From Bacillota bacterium (GTDB lineage: Bacteria; Bacillota; Dethiobacteria; DTU022), in the NCBI GenBank assembly GCA_033549065.1, contig JAWSUE010000002.1:62001-126000 (forward strand): a DNA stretch of 64,000 nt. The letters are read 5' to 3'. The notes beneath the pieces are model-generated. The model worked only from the letters and a program-made list of their open reading frames with translations. It did no database searches and was not told the DNA's origin. The position numbers and the translations under genes are program-made. Below are positions 53,859 through 61,932 of the stretch, piece after piece (position 1 is the first letter of the stretch; every line of letters begins with the position of its first letter).

Positions 53859-55883
53859 CTATACTTTGGTACCAATCTTTTTCAGGCGTCTCCAGAGTGT
53901 AGTGCTGCTTATACCGAGTATCCTGGCTGCTTCCTGTCTGTTTCCGTTTACACTTCTTAAAACTTTCAGGATTGCCTCATTCTCAATGTCAGAGAGCAAC
54001 CCTTCCCCTTTATCAAGAACTGTTTTGCCATTTGCTTCTGCAGGTCCGTTTGACGTGGCCGTAAAATCCCTGAACAGGTTATTATACTCATTAGATGTGG
54101 CAGAAACCTTTTCACCATAATTATTGAGGTCATGATGGTTTGAGAGTTCTCCTTCCATGGCCTGTATAACATCTGCCGGTTCAATTGATAATTCATTTTC
54201 GGCGATAACCATCAAACGCTGAATAATATTCTCCAGCTGGCGGACATTGCCCGGCCATTCGTACTGTTGAAGTAATTTCATCGCTTCCGGTGTGGCAACA
54301 GTATTGCGCCGGTCTGCTGAAGGATACATGCTGAGAAAATGATTTACCAGGAGGGGGATATCTTCCTGCCTTTCCCTGAGGGGAGGGATGCTCAGGTTTA
54401 ATACATTTAACCGGTAATAGAGGTCTTCCCGGAACCCGCCCTGGCTGACCAGTTCCTTTAACTTTCTGTTCGAAGCGGAAATAATCCTGACGTCAACCGG
54501 AATTATTCTACTGTCACCGATCCGGCGGATCTCTTTTTCCTGAAGAACTCTCAGGAATAATATTTGTAAACGGCCTGAGATTTCACCTACTTCATCGAGG
54601 AAGATGGTACCGCCGTGGGCCTGCTCAAAGAGGCCTGCCCGTCCTCCTTTTGAAGCGCCTGTAAAAGCGCCTTCCGAGTAACCAAAAAGTTCTGCTTCAA
54701 GTAAACTTTCCGGTAAAGATGCACAGTTGATGGTTACGAAAGGTCCTTTGGCCCGTTTGCTTGTGCTGTGAATACTGTGGGCAAAAATCTCTTTTCCACT
54801 TCCTGTTTCAGCTGTGATCAGAATCGTGTAGTCGGTATCGGCAAATTTTTCAGCTCGTTGGATTACATTTTTCATGCCGGCGCTTTTACCGATTATATTT
54901 TCAAATTTATATTTCGGAATCAGTCCCTGGCGAGCCAGTTTTCGGCGAACCTGCTGTTCCAGCTGCTGTAGGTATGTTACATCCTGAAAGGTGGCGACTG
55001 CACCAACCACATGATTGTCGACAAAAATGGGCGTGCTGTTGGTTACAACGGTTATACCACCCATTTCATCAAGCACACCTAACTCCGGTTTCCCTTGTTT
55101 CACCACATCATGAATTCGCGAGCTTAAAAATGTACTGCTAACTTCATTGCCGATAAGACTTTTTTCATCAGCTTTCATGATTGTTTGAGCCGCCTTGTTG
55201 AAGACAGTAATTCTTCCGTTTTTATCAACGGAGATAACACCGTCGGAAATATGGTCAAGAATTCCTTTAAACATGTTGGCTCTTTCTTTTTCAGCCCGGG
55301 TTGCATTGATTATCTTTTGAGCTTCCTCAATAGCCTGGATGATATTTTCCTCGGTAGATTTCAAAGCGACAGATGCACAACCCAGGTCTGTAGCGGTTTT
55401 GGCCACCATGCTGCCGCCGATGAAAACCAGATTTTCACTGTTCTCTTCCCCGAAGATTCTATGCATTACATCATAGATCTCTTCGTCATTATTAACTTTG
55501 CGGGCTATTATTTTTATACCGGTTAGTTCTTCAAGATGCTTATCGATTTTTTTGATTGATTGAAAAACATTTTTATAGCCGATCATGGCCACCGTTGTAC
55601 CGTATTTTTTTGCTTCAGATAAACTGTACAATAGATTTTGGTAGCTGATCCCGATGTCGACAACCGGGATACCGAGCTTTGCATTTTCGATCAGTGTAGA
55701 AGTTCCACCGCGGGATATTATAACTTCGACCCCTTTTTTTACTTCCTGCCTGGCTGTTTCAACACCCTGAAGTGCGGGGGCGACAAAGATTGATATTTTG
55801 ATTCCAGTTTTAATATTTCCGATAACTTTTTTGCAGAGATCGGCAAGTTCACTATCCGGTGCAATTATCGATATACTGGGCAT
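53859..55883 (-). CDS. Sigma-54 dependent activator with PrpR-type sensor
   Basis: The 674-residue protein has an N-terminal PrpR_N-like sensor domain (residues 1-195), a PAS domain (205-305) and a central AAA+ domain with Walker A TAETGSGKE (358-365), the sigma-54 contact loop GAFTGA (405-410) and Walker B FLDE (428-431). A C-terminal Fis-type helix-turn-helix (about 635-672) follows. It binds enhancers and opens sigma-54 promoters when it senses a metabolite. It is reversed and lies between two operons that have -24/-12 promoters. GGAGG lies nine bases upstream of the ATG. Confidence 0.95.
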   Translation of the reverse strand: MPSISIIAPDSELADLCKKVIGNIKTGIKISIFVAPALQGVETARQEVKKGVEVIISRGGTSTLIENAKLGIPVVDIGISYQNLLYSLSEAKKYGTTVAMIGYKNVFQSIKKIDKHLEELTGIKIIARKVNNDEEIYDVMHRIFGEENSENLVFIGGSMVAKTATDLGCASVALKSTEENIIQAIEEAQKIINATRAEKERANMFKGILDHISDGVISVDKNGRITVFNKAAQTIMKADEKSLIGNEVSSTFLSSRIHDVVKQGKPELGVLDEMGGITVVTNSTPIFVDNHVVGAVATFQDVTYLQQLEQQVRRKLARQGLIPKYKFENIIGKSAGMKNVIQRAEKFADTDYTILITAETGSGKEIFAHSIHSTSKRAKGPFVTINCASLPESLLEAELFGYSEGAFTGASKGGRAGLFEQAHGGTIFLDEVGEISGRLQILFLRVLQEKEIRRIGDSRIIPVDVRIISASNRKLKELVSQGGFREDLYYRLNVLNLSIPPLRERQEDIPLLVNHFLSMYPSADRRNTVATPEAMKLLQQYEWPGNVRQLENIIQRLMVIAENELSIEPADVIQAMEGELSNHHDLNNYGEKVSATSNEYNNLFRDFTATSNGPAEANGKTVLDKGEGLLSDIENEAILKVLRSVNGNRQEAARILGISSTTLWRRLKKIGTKV

Positions 55884-55920
55884 GGTCTGAACCTCCTTCT
55901 CTATTTATTAGATTATCACA

Positions 55921-55959
55921 TTTCAGGATGTTTTGCATATTGAAATGTTCATAATGAAA
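55921..55959. promoter_or_regulatory. Activator-binding region, tandem half-sites and one palindrome
   Basis: GTTCATAATGAAA (55947-55959) is a good TTCA-N3-TGAA palindrome. Weaker versions lie at 55921-55933 and 55933-55945. The region is between the activator gene and the cupin operon, so it may serve both the operon and the activator's own control. Confidence 0.55.
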
Positions 55960-55996
55960 TATTAATGAAGATCAGTATTCGTCGGCATAACATAGT

Positions 55997-56012
55997 TGGC
56001 ACAATAATTGCT
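55997..56012 (+). promoter_or_regulatory. Sigma-54 promoter for the cupin operon
   Basis: TGGCACAATAATTGCT is a perfect TGGCAC-N5-TTGCW promoter, 59 bases before the cupin GTG. Confidence 0.85.
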
Positions 56013-56070
56013 TTATTATATTGTTGGCACTAATTATTTATGATATTTTAATTTAAAAGGAGGTGTTGAT

Positions 56071-56430
56071 GTGAAATATATAGTCAGGGAACAGGATGTG
56101 GAAGGAGTGAGGCGTGAGCCGGCGCGGGTCTCGAAAATTTTGATCTCTGGTCACAGTGTGGGAGCCTCGCAGATATCAATGGGTGTCAACGTTACCGAAG
56201 TAGGCAGCCGGATACCGGTGCACAGCCATGGAGATTCCGAAGAAGCGATGTTCATTGCCAGCGGCACAGGCAAGCTGGTGGTCAACGGCGGGGAAGAAGA
56301 ATACCCGTTGGAAGCCGGAACCGCCATCTTTGCCCCCAGGGGAGTCTCGCATGAGATAGTCAATACAGGTGATGAGCCGATCAAGGTGATCTGGGCCTAC
56401 GCACCTCCACTGCCCGAGCACCTTAAGTAA
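56071..56430 (+). CDS. Single-domain cupin
   Basis: The 119-residue protein has the cupin HxH motif in PVHSHGDSEE (about residues 49-58) and a C-terminal histidine in PRGVSHEIVN (about 91), giving a complete metal site. The function of such small cupins includes isomerases, lyases and sensors and cannot be read from sequence. GTG start with AGGAGG upstream. It is the first gene of the third operon, directly downstream of the sigma-54 promoter. Confidence 0.75.
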   Translation: MKYIVREQDVEGVRREPARVSKILISGHSVGASQISMGVNVTEVGSRIPVHSHGDSEEAMFIASGTGKLVVNGGEEEYPLEAGTAIFAPRGVSHEIVNTGDEPIKVIWAYAPPLPEHLK

Positions 56431-56471
56431 TGAACAAATAATATAAAAACTGAAAGGAAGTTGAATTAAAA

Positions 56472-57389
56472 ATGATATTTCAGAAGACAAGAGATTTAAT
56501 GGTCAAGCTGGGTTTGCCGGCCGGAGACTTGGGCAACCTGCCCGATTCGCCCAAAAGATTTGCCGACGGAGCCCATTTTAGAATTGAAGTGCCGACAATT
56601 AATACCGCCGAAGCGATGGAAGCGCTGCTGGTCAGGGCCGAGCAGATCGGAATAACAATCAACCGCGTTGACGAAACCTACGGCGCTTTCCGTCATACCA
56701 AGGAAGAACTGAAAGCCTACATTGATCTGGCCAAGCAGTACAAATGTGAATTAAACATCTCGGTAGGACCCCGGGCGACCTATGACACCAGCGCCACCAG
56801 GCTGTCCAGCCAGGGCGTAAGGATCTCGTACCGCCTAAGAGGGATGGAACAGGTTGTCAGGGCTGTTGAAGATGTCTTTCGCATTGCCGAAATGGGCGGC
56901 CTGGGCGTCTTATGCTACGACGAAGGCCTGCTCTGGGTTCTAAACGAACTGCGTAAAATGGGCGAACTGCCCAAGAACATGATTTTTAAACTGAGCGCTC
57001 ACGTTGGCCACGGTAACCCGGCCAGCTTCCAACTGCTTAAAAACCTCGGGGCCGACTCGATCAACCCGGTTCGCGACCTCTCCCTGGACATGATTGCCGC
57101 CCTGAGAGCTGCTGTCGATACACCACTGGATGTCCATACCGACAACCCGCCGGCCTCCGGAGGATTCATCAGGGTCTACGAAGCACCCGAAATCGTCAGG
57201 GTTGGCGCCCCGGTCCACTTAAAAACCGGTAACTCGGTAGTCGGCGGCCACGGTCAGCTGACCACCGCCAAGGAAGGCAAGCTGATGGCCGAGCAGGCCT
57301 CTATTGTGGTTGAAATGCTCGAAAGATACTACCCTGAATTCAAACAGTCCAAAGGCGTAGCATCCGATATGTCGATTCCCGGCCAGTAA
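56472..57389 (+). CDS. Uncharacterised TIM-barrel-like protein
   Basis: I cannot name this 305-residue protein with confidence. It has beta/alpha repeats, EVPTINTAEAMEALLVRAE near the start, KLSAHVGHGNPASFQ (about 180), LDVHTDNPPASGGFIR (about 218) and the VHLKTGNSVVGGHGQLT (about 240) segment, which suggest a barrel with charged catalytic residues. A distant relation to U32-type barrel proteins is possible. It lies between a cupin and a creatininase-like gene, so a sugar or amide-related reaction is likely. Confidence 0.5.
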   Translation: MIFQKTRDLMVKLGLPAGDLGNLPDSPKRFADGAHFRIEVPTINTAEAMEALLVRAEQIGITINRVDETYGAFRHTKEELKAYIDLAKQYKCELNISVGPRATYDTSATRLSSQGVRISYRLRGMEQVVRAVEDVFRIAEMGGLGVLCYDEGLLWVLNELRKMGELPKNMIFKLSAHVGHGNPASFQLLKNLGADSINPVRDLSLDMIAALRAAVDTPLDVHTDNPPASGGFIRVYEAPEIVRVGAPVHLKTGNSVVGGHGQLTTAKEGKLMAEQASIVVEMLERYYPEFKQSKGVASDMSIPGQ

Positions 57390-57417
57390 TCCGGAACTGT
57401 TTGACTTAAACACTACA

Positions 57418-57452
57418 GGCTTAAGCGGGCAGATTTCGGCCCCGCTTAAGCC
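57418..57452 (+). terminator. Intergenic stem-loop
   Basis: A perfect 12 bp stem (57418-57429 with 57441-57452) with an 11-base loop and only a purine run afterwards. It lies between two operon genes and could be a partial terminator or an mRNA stabiliser. Confidence 0.55.
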
Positions 57453-57479
57453 GCTTGATCAAAAAAAGGAGGGATTCAA

Positions 57480-58451
57480 TTGACCATCGAATGGAAATTC
57501 CCCCCGAGCCCGGGGCACATGGACCGCGCCTCCGGCATCTATTTGCAGAACATGACCGGTAAAGAAGTCGAAGAAAGGCTCAAAGTAAACGACATTTTGC
57601 TGGTGCCCATCGGCAGCACGGAAAACCATGGCCGGGGCCAGTGCTCAGGAGAAGATACCTTTCTGGTAAGCAGGATGGCCGAAGCGGTTGCCCAGGAACG
57701 GGGCTGCACCGTGGCCCAGCCGATCTGGTATGGCTCGCACCCCTGGCATCACCTTGGTATGCCCGGCACGGTAGTGATCCCTGAAGACACATTTGTAGCC
57801 TACTTAAGAGCAATCATCGCCGGTTTCTGGAACACCGGCTTCAGAAAGCAGATCTTTTTAAACGGCCACGGCCAGGAATACGTGATCCCCAATGCGCTGC
57901 ACCAGTTTGCTAAGACCTACCAGGTGCCCTGCATATTAAGCTTTGTCAACTGGCCGACGGTGATCAAAGACCACATGAAGGACAAGGCCCACGGCGGCCC
58001 CTTTGAAACGATGTTCAGGCATGCCGACGAAGCCGAAGCTTCCTACTCTTTAGCGCTCTTCCCGGAGATGAATAAGATGGAGGATATGGAAGATCATATC
58101 CCAACTGAAGGCTTTGCCTCCGAATATGTGGATAAAGGCGGAGATGTCTACCAGAGCCCCATTCCCGGCCACTGCCAGGTCGGCCTGGGTGGAGGACTGG
58201 AAGCGATCACCTGTCCCGAAGGGGTTATCGGTCAGCCTACCCTGGCTTCGGCCGATAAAGCCAAAGACGGCCTGACCGAACTCTTAAACTTTCTGGTTCG
58301 TTTGCATGATGATATATTGACCAACTACCCACCGGGCAAACTGCCTCCGGCCGACAAGATGACCCAGCGTTCCCAGGAAGATATCGACCAGCTCTTGAAA
58401 GGGCCCTTAAAGGGTGGAAAGCATCTCTATACCTTCCAGTACCCACCGTAG
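57480..58451 (+). CDS. Creatininase-family metal-dependent hydrolase 2
   Basis: The 323-residue paralogue of the protein at 46196 has GSTENHGRGQCSGED (about residues 43-57), NGHGQ (about 129) and HADEAEAS (about 180). These keep the metal-binding Glu, His and Asp residues. The N-terminal extension is shorter than in paralogue 1. The start is TTG with GGAGG upstream. It is in a different operon, so it may act on a related but different substrate. Confidence 0.72.
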   Translation: MTIEWKFPPSPGHMDRASGIYLQNMTGKEVEERLKVNDILLVPIGSTENHGRGQCSGEDTFLVSRMAEAVAQERGCTVAQPIWYGSHPWHHLGMPGTVVIPEDTFVAYLRAIIAGFWNTGFRKQIFLNGHGQEYVIPNALHQFAKTYQVPCILSFVNWPTVIKDHMKDKAHGGPFETMFRHADEAEASYSLALFPEMNKMEDMEDHIPTEGFASEYVDKGGDVYQSPIPGHCQVGLGGGLEAITCPEGVIGQPTLASADKAKDGLTELLNFLVRLHDDILTNYPPGKLPPADKMTQRSQEDIDQLLKGPLKGGKHLYTFQYPP

Positions 58452-58475
58452 AACTGGTAAGTATTACATAATGAA

Positions 58476-58488
58476 ATTCAAAATGAAA
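58476..58488. promoter_or_regulatory. Possible activator-site palindrome ATTCAAAATGAAA
   Basis: It differs by one base from the 47351 site. It lies 25 bases past a gene end, and no -24/-12 promoter was found downstream, so its role is doubtful. Confidence 0.3.
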
Positions 58489-58571
58489 CGATTATTGCAT
58501 TTTTGCTGTTAAAACTATACTTATCTTAGTGCTTAAAATGAATTTTAAAAGAAAAGGCTGGAGTAGTTGTA

Positions 58572-58599
58572 AACTGTCCCTCCTCACGGAGGGACAGTT
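58572..58599 (+). terminator. Strong hairpin terminator
   Basis: AACTGTCCCTCC (58572-58583) pairs perfectly with GGAGGGACAGTT (58588-58599) around TCAC, followed by GTTTA. It separates the catabolic island from the next genes. The rest of this 301-base gap before 58753 is AT-rich and shows no gene. Confidence 0.7.
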
Positions 58600-58752
58600 G
58601 TTTATAGACAGATAATTGATCGGAACAGGGAATTATTAGACTGCTTTTTATAAATTTACTCTTACATTTATGCATCTTATGTGATAACCTAAAGAATATC
58701 ATTTCCAGAGAGAATCCAATCAGTGACAACTCACACACCCGGGAGGTAGCAG

Positions 58753-59748
58753 ATGCATAACATAACCTTGATCAGGGGCGATGGAGTAGGACCCGAAATC
58801 TCAGAGGCGGCATTAAGCATTATAGATTCGGCCGGAGTAAAGATTGCCTGGGATGAAGTAATTGCCGGTCAGGAAGCAGAAAAGAAATACGGTGATCCGC
58901 TGCCAAAAATTACTGTGGATTCGATCAGGAGAAACAGCGTTGCCCTGAAAGGCCCCCTGACTACCCAGGTGGGGAAAGGTTTTCGCAGCATCAACGTCGC
59001 TCTGCGCCAGGATCTTGATCTTTTCGTTAACCTGCGACCGGTAAAAAGCCTGAAGGGGGTAAATTCCCTTTTTCAGGATATTGATCTGGTGGTTGTCCGT
59101 GAGAACACCGAAGATTTATATTCCGGCGTGGAACATATGGTTGGAGAAGATGCTGCCGAAAGCATAAAAATAATCACCCGCAGAGCTTCCGAACGGGTGG
59201 CCCGGTATGCCTTTGACTATGCTCTGAAGTATGGTCGTAAAAAAGTTACTGCTATCCACAAAGCTAATATAATGAAGTTCAGCGATGGACTGTTTCTTGA
59301 ATCGGTCCGACATATTGCCAAAAATTACCCGGATATAGAATTCAATGATCTCATCGTTGATAACGCTGCGATGCAGCTGGTTTTAAATCCCTATCAGTTT
59401 GACCTGATTGTTGCTCCGAACCTGTACGGAGATATTCTTTCGGATTTATGTGCAGGTCTGATCGGGGGTTTGGGACTTACTCCCGGAGCTAATATTGGGG
59501 ATAAAATATCGGTTTTTGAACCTGTCCACGGCAGTGCGCCTGATCTAGCCGGAAAAAGCCTGGCTAATCCCACGGCCATGATCCTTTCTTCCATATACAT
59601 GCTTCGGCACCTGGGAGAAAAGGATGCAGCTTATCGAATTGAACAAGCCCTGGCAGATGTTGTGAGAGAAGGCCGCTTCGTTACTGCCGATCTTGGCGGA
59701 AGCAGCAAAACTATGGAGATGGCAGAGGCCGTAATTGCAAAAATTTAA
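58753..59748 (+). CDS. NAD-type isocitrate/isopropylmalate dehydrogenase family
   Basis: The 331-residue protein opens NITLIRGDGVGPEIS and has VVRENTEDLYSGVEHM (about residues 115-130) and NLYGDILSDLCAGLIGGLG (about 222-240), abbreviated by its key NLYGDILSDL. The EDLYSG pattern points to the NAD-dependent isocitrate group more than isopropylmalate. It would give 2-oxoglutarate, the source of glutamate and glutamine used by the osmolyte genes nearby. GGGAGG lies before the ATG. The next gene is only 29 bases downstream. Confidence 0.8.
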   Translation: MHNITLIRGDGVGPEISEAALSIIDSAGVKIAWDEVIAGQEAEKKYGDPLPKITVDSIRRNSVALKGPLTTQVGKGFRSINVALRQDLDLFVNLRPVKSLKGVNSLFQDIDLVVVRENTEDLYSGVEHMVGEDAAESIKIITRRASERVARYAFDYALKYGRKKVTAIHKANIMKFSDGLFLESVRHIAKNYPDIEFNDLIVDNAAMQLVLNPYQFDLIVAPNLYGDILSDLCAGLIGGLGLTPGANIGDKISVFEPVHGSAPDLAGKSLANPTAMILSSIYMLRHLGEKDAAYRIEQALADVVREGRFVTADLGGSSKTMEMAEAVIAKI

Positions 59749-59777
59749 GCAGAGATAACTACAGGAGAGATTAATTT

Positions 59778-60635
59778 ATGCGGGTAGCTGCACTGACGTT
59801 AGCCAGGATCCGAACGAACGATACCGGTTTATATAAAAAAGATCTAAGCAGGCTGCTGGAAAACTCCAGACCGGATCTTGCTGTTCTCCCGGCATTCAGT
59901 TCTCTGGTCCTCGGAGTAGATTCCGGCGCAGTCAAAAACTACGATCAATTCGATCAAACTGTAAAATTTCATATGGCAGATTCAACGGACTGGAACAGAT
60001 ACTTCCTGAATCTTCATTCAGAAATTGCTTCTTCCCTCGGTATTTTCCTTACAGCCGGGACAATATTTGAAAATAAATCAGGTTCTTATTACCATACAGC
60101 CTGCTGCTTTGATCCTGACGGCCGCCTTGTAGCTTCCCAGCAGCAAACCCACCTTACCTTTGCCGAAAAAAAAATAGGACTGAGCAGGGGAGAAGACCTC
60201 CATCTTTTTAATCTGGGTGAACTGAAAGCCGGATTGGTCATCGGCAATGATGCCCGACACCCTGAAATAGGTCGAATCTTCGGCCTGCTCGGAGCAGACA
60301 TACTTCTCTGCAGTGGGGCTCTCCGGGCAGGACCTCACTGCTGGCAGGAAACGGCAGGTATGTGGGCCCAGGTCCAGCAGAATCAGTTCTGGGCTGTTGA
60401 AGCCAACCTGAATGGCCAGATTGCCAATTATCAGTTCGGGGCGGCTCCGGCCGTTCTCGGCCCCTGTGAAATAACTCCCGGCCAGAGCGGTTATCTGGAA
60501 CGCGGATACCCGGACAGCCCGTTGATTACCGCTCGATTAGACCAGTCAAGCCGTCTGCAAATCAAGGCCAATTACCCGCTTCTGGAGCAATTAAATCCTG
60601 AAGCCTATGATAGATTATTAAACCGAAAGGTGTAA
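59778..60635 (+). CDS. Nitrilase-superfamily protein lacking the catalytic triad
   Basis: The 285-residue protein has the nitrilase-superfamily fold pattern but all three catalytic positions are changed. The glutamate position is Ala39 in LPAFSS, the lysine is Gln123 in QQQTHL, and the cysteine is Gly156 in VIGNDARHPE. The rest of the frame is intact and well conserved around these sites, so it looks like a stable pseudoenzyme, not a decaying gene. It sits nine bases before an intact family member and may form a mixed complex with it. A GGAGAG site precedes the ATG. Confidence 0.75.
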   Translation: MRVAALTLARIRTNDTGLYKKDLSRLLENSRPDLAVLPAFSSLVLGVDSGAVKNYDQFDQTVKFHMADSTDWNRYFLNLHSEIASSLGIFLTAGTIFENKSGSYYHTACCFDPDGRLVASQQQTHLTFAEKKIGLSRGEDLHLFNLGELKAGLVIGNDARHPEIGRIFGLLGADILLCSGALRAGPHCWQETAGMWAQVQQNQFWAVEANLNGQIANYQFGAAPAVLGPCEITPGQSGYLERGYPDSPLITARLDQSSRLQIKANYPLLEQLNPEAYDRLLNRKV

Positions 60636-60643
60636 CTTTAACA

Positions 60644-61729
60644 ATGCCCCTTAGCGGATCAAAAGAAAAGCTGTTTCAGCGGTACCTGACCTGGATCTAC
60701 CGTCAATCAAAGATTAACCAGCATCTCGATACGGTGCTTCCGACGGCTAAAGTGATACCGGAAGAAAGAGACCAGAGAAAAATTGGTGCAGCAGCGCTGC
60801 AGATAAAGCTTGAGCTTTACGATACTCCCTTTGATTACATCGATGAAATGCACCGCCGGGTAAGGGAGGCTGCTCAGGCAGGAGCCCGGCTTGTTGCCTT
60901 TCCTGAATATAATAATATTTCGATTTTTGGCATGCTGCCGGGAATTGAGAAGATGGAGGAAGCTTACGGGGCAAAGAACGGGGATCGTCTATCCGGAAAG
61001 AAAACTCCGGCAGCTAGCGATGAAGATATTAGTCTAAGTGATCTTTTTCGTTATACCAGCCCTGTTGTTGAATCCCTGGTCGCCAGTGTCTATTCTAGAT
61101 TTGCTTCAGCCTATGGCCTTTATATCATGGCCGGAAGCTATATTCACACGGACCGGGACGGATCACTGGTTAACCGCGCTTATCTCTTTGCTCCCGATGG
61201 GCTACTCCTGGGAACACAGGATAAGGTTCACTTGTTGCCGCTGGAGGAGCAGTGGATCGAAAAAAGGGGTAAATCCTTCTCTGTATTTCAAACCACACTG
61301 GGCAGGCTGGCCATGCCTGTGTGCATGGATGCTACCTACTATGAAAGCTTTCGCATACTGGAGCTGCAGGACACCGATATTGCCTTTCTGCCGATTGCCA
61401 ATCCTGAAGAATATAATTACTGGTTAGCCCTGCGCGGTATCTGGCCCCGTGTGCAGGAATGCCCTCTTTATGGTGTAAAAAGTTCCCTGGTGGGATCTAT
61501 TGCCGGCCTGACTTACACAGGCCGGGCCGGAATATACGCTCCCCTGGAGCTTACTGCCGACGGCAGCGGAATACTTGCTGAAGTCGAACCTCACGACCGG
61601 GAAGCGATGGCGTTTGCCTATCTGGACCTTGAAGCCCTTCACGAACTTCGCCGGAACCATCCCTGGCGTGACCAAAACCTACCCCTTTACCGCAAATATT
61701 TCCCAGCAATTTACAAGAATCGCCTCTAA
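60644..61729 (+). CDS. Carbon-nitrogen hydrolase (nitrilase superfamily)
   Basis: The 361-residue protein keeps the triad: Glu88 in FPEYNN, Lys194 in QDKVHL and Cys227 in PVCMDATYYE, plus a second glutamate at 201-202. It has an N-terminal extension of about 45 residues before the core. It would hydrolyse an amide or nitrile; the substrate is unknown. It is paired with the inactive-looking homologue upstream and followed by the osmolyte genes. Confidence 0.82.
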   Translation: MPLSGSKEKLFQRYLTWIYRQSKINQHLDTVLPTAKVIPEERDQRKIGAAALQIKLELYDTPFDYIDEMHRRVREAAQAGARLVAFPEYNNISIFGMLPGIEKMEEAYGAKNGDRLSGKKTPAASDEDISLSDLFRYTSPVVESLVASVYSRFASAYGLYIMAGSYIHTDRDGSLVNRAYLFAPDGLLLGTQDKVHLLPLEEQWIEKRGKSFSVFQTTLGRLAMPVCMDATYYESFRILELQDTDIAFLPIANPEEYNYWLALRGIWPRVQECPLYGVKSSLVGSIAGLTYTGRAGIYAPLELTADGSGILAEVEPHDREAMAFAYLDLEALHELRRNHPWRDQNLPLYRKYFPAIYKNRL

Positions 61730-61865
61730 AACGAGCATACGGGAGGATATGGCAACTAGAGAGTCTATGTTTATAGATCATCCTTCTTATGCGAAATGAG
61801 CTTATCCAGACGCATCATGCCCTTTGTCAGCATACCTGAACAGGTTTTCTCATTTTGATAATATT

Positions 61866-61874
61866 TGCTATAAT
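61866..61874 (+). promoter_or_regulatory. Extended -10 promoter for asnO
   Basis: TGCTATAAT is a perfect extended -10 box, 58 bases before the asnO start. No good -35 box was seen. It would give the osmolyte genes their own transcript. Confidence 0.5.
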
Positions 61875-61932
61875 TATCCATGTATGCGCCAACCATGTAT
61901 ACAAAAAATTGCAAGGGGTTGTTTTTTTAAAA

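Noticed and set aside
56024-56036. Second TGGCAC next to the cupin promoter
   Set aside because: TGGCACTAATTATTT lacks the -12 TTGC element.
58489-58752. A sigma-54 promoter for the isocitrate dehydrogenase-like gene
   Set aside because: No GG and GC pair at the needed 10-base distance was found despite a palindrome upstream.
61855-61932. An N-terminal extension of asnO
   Set aside because: It would block the catalytic Cys2 and overlaps the promoter.
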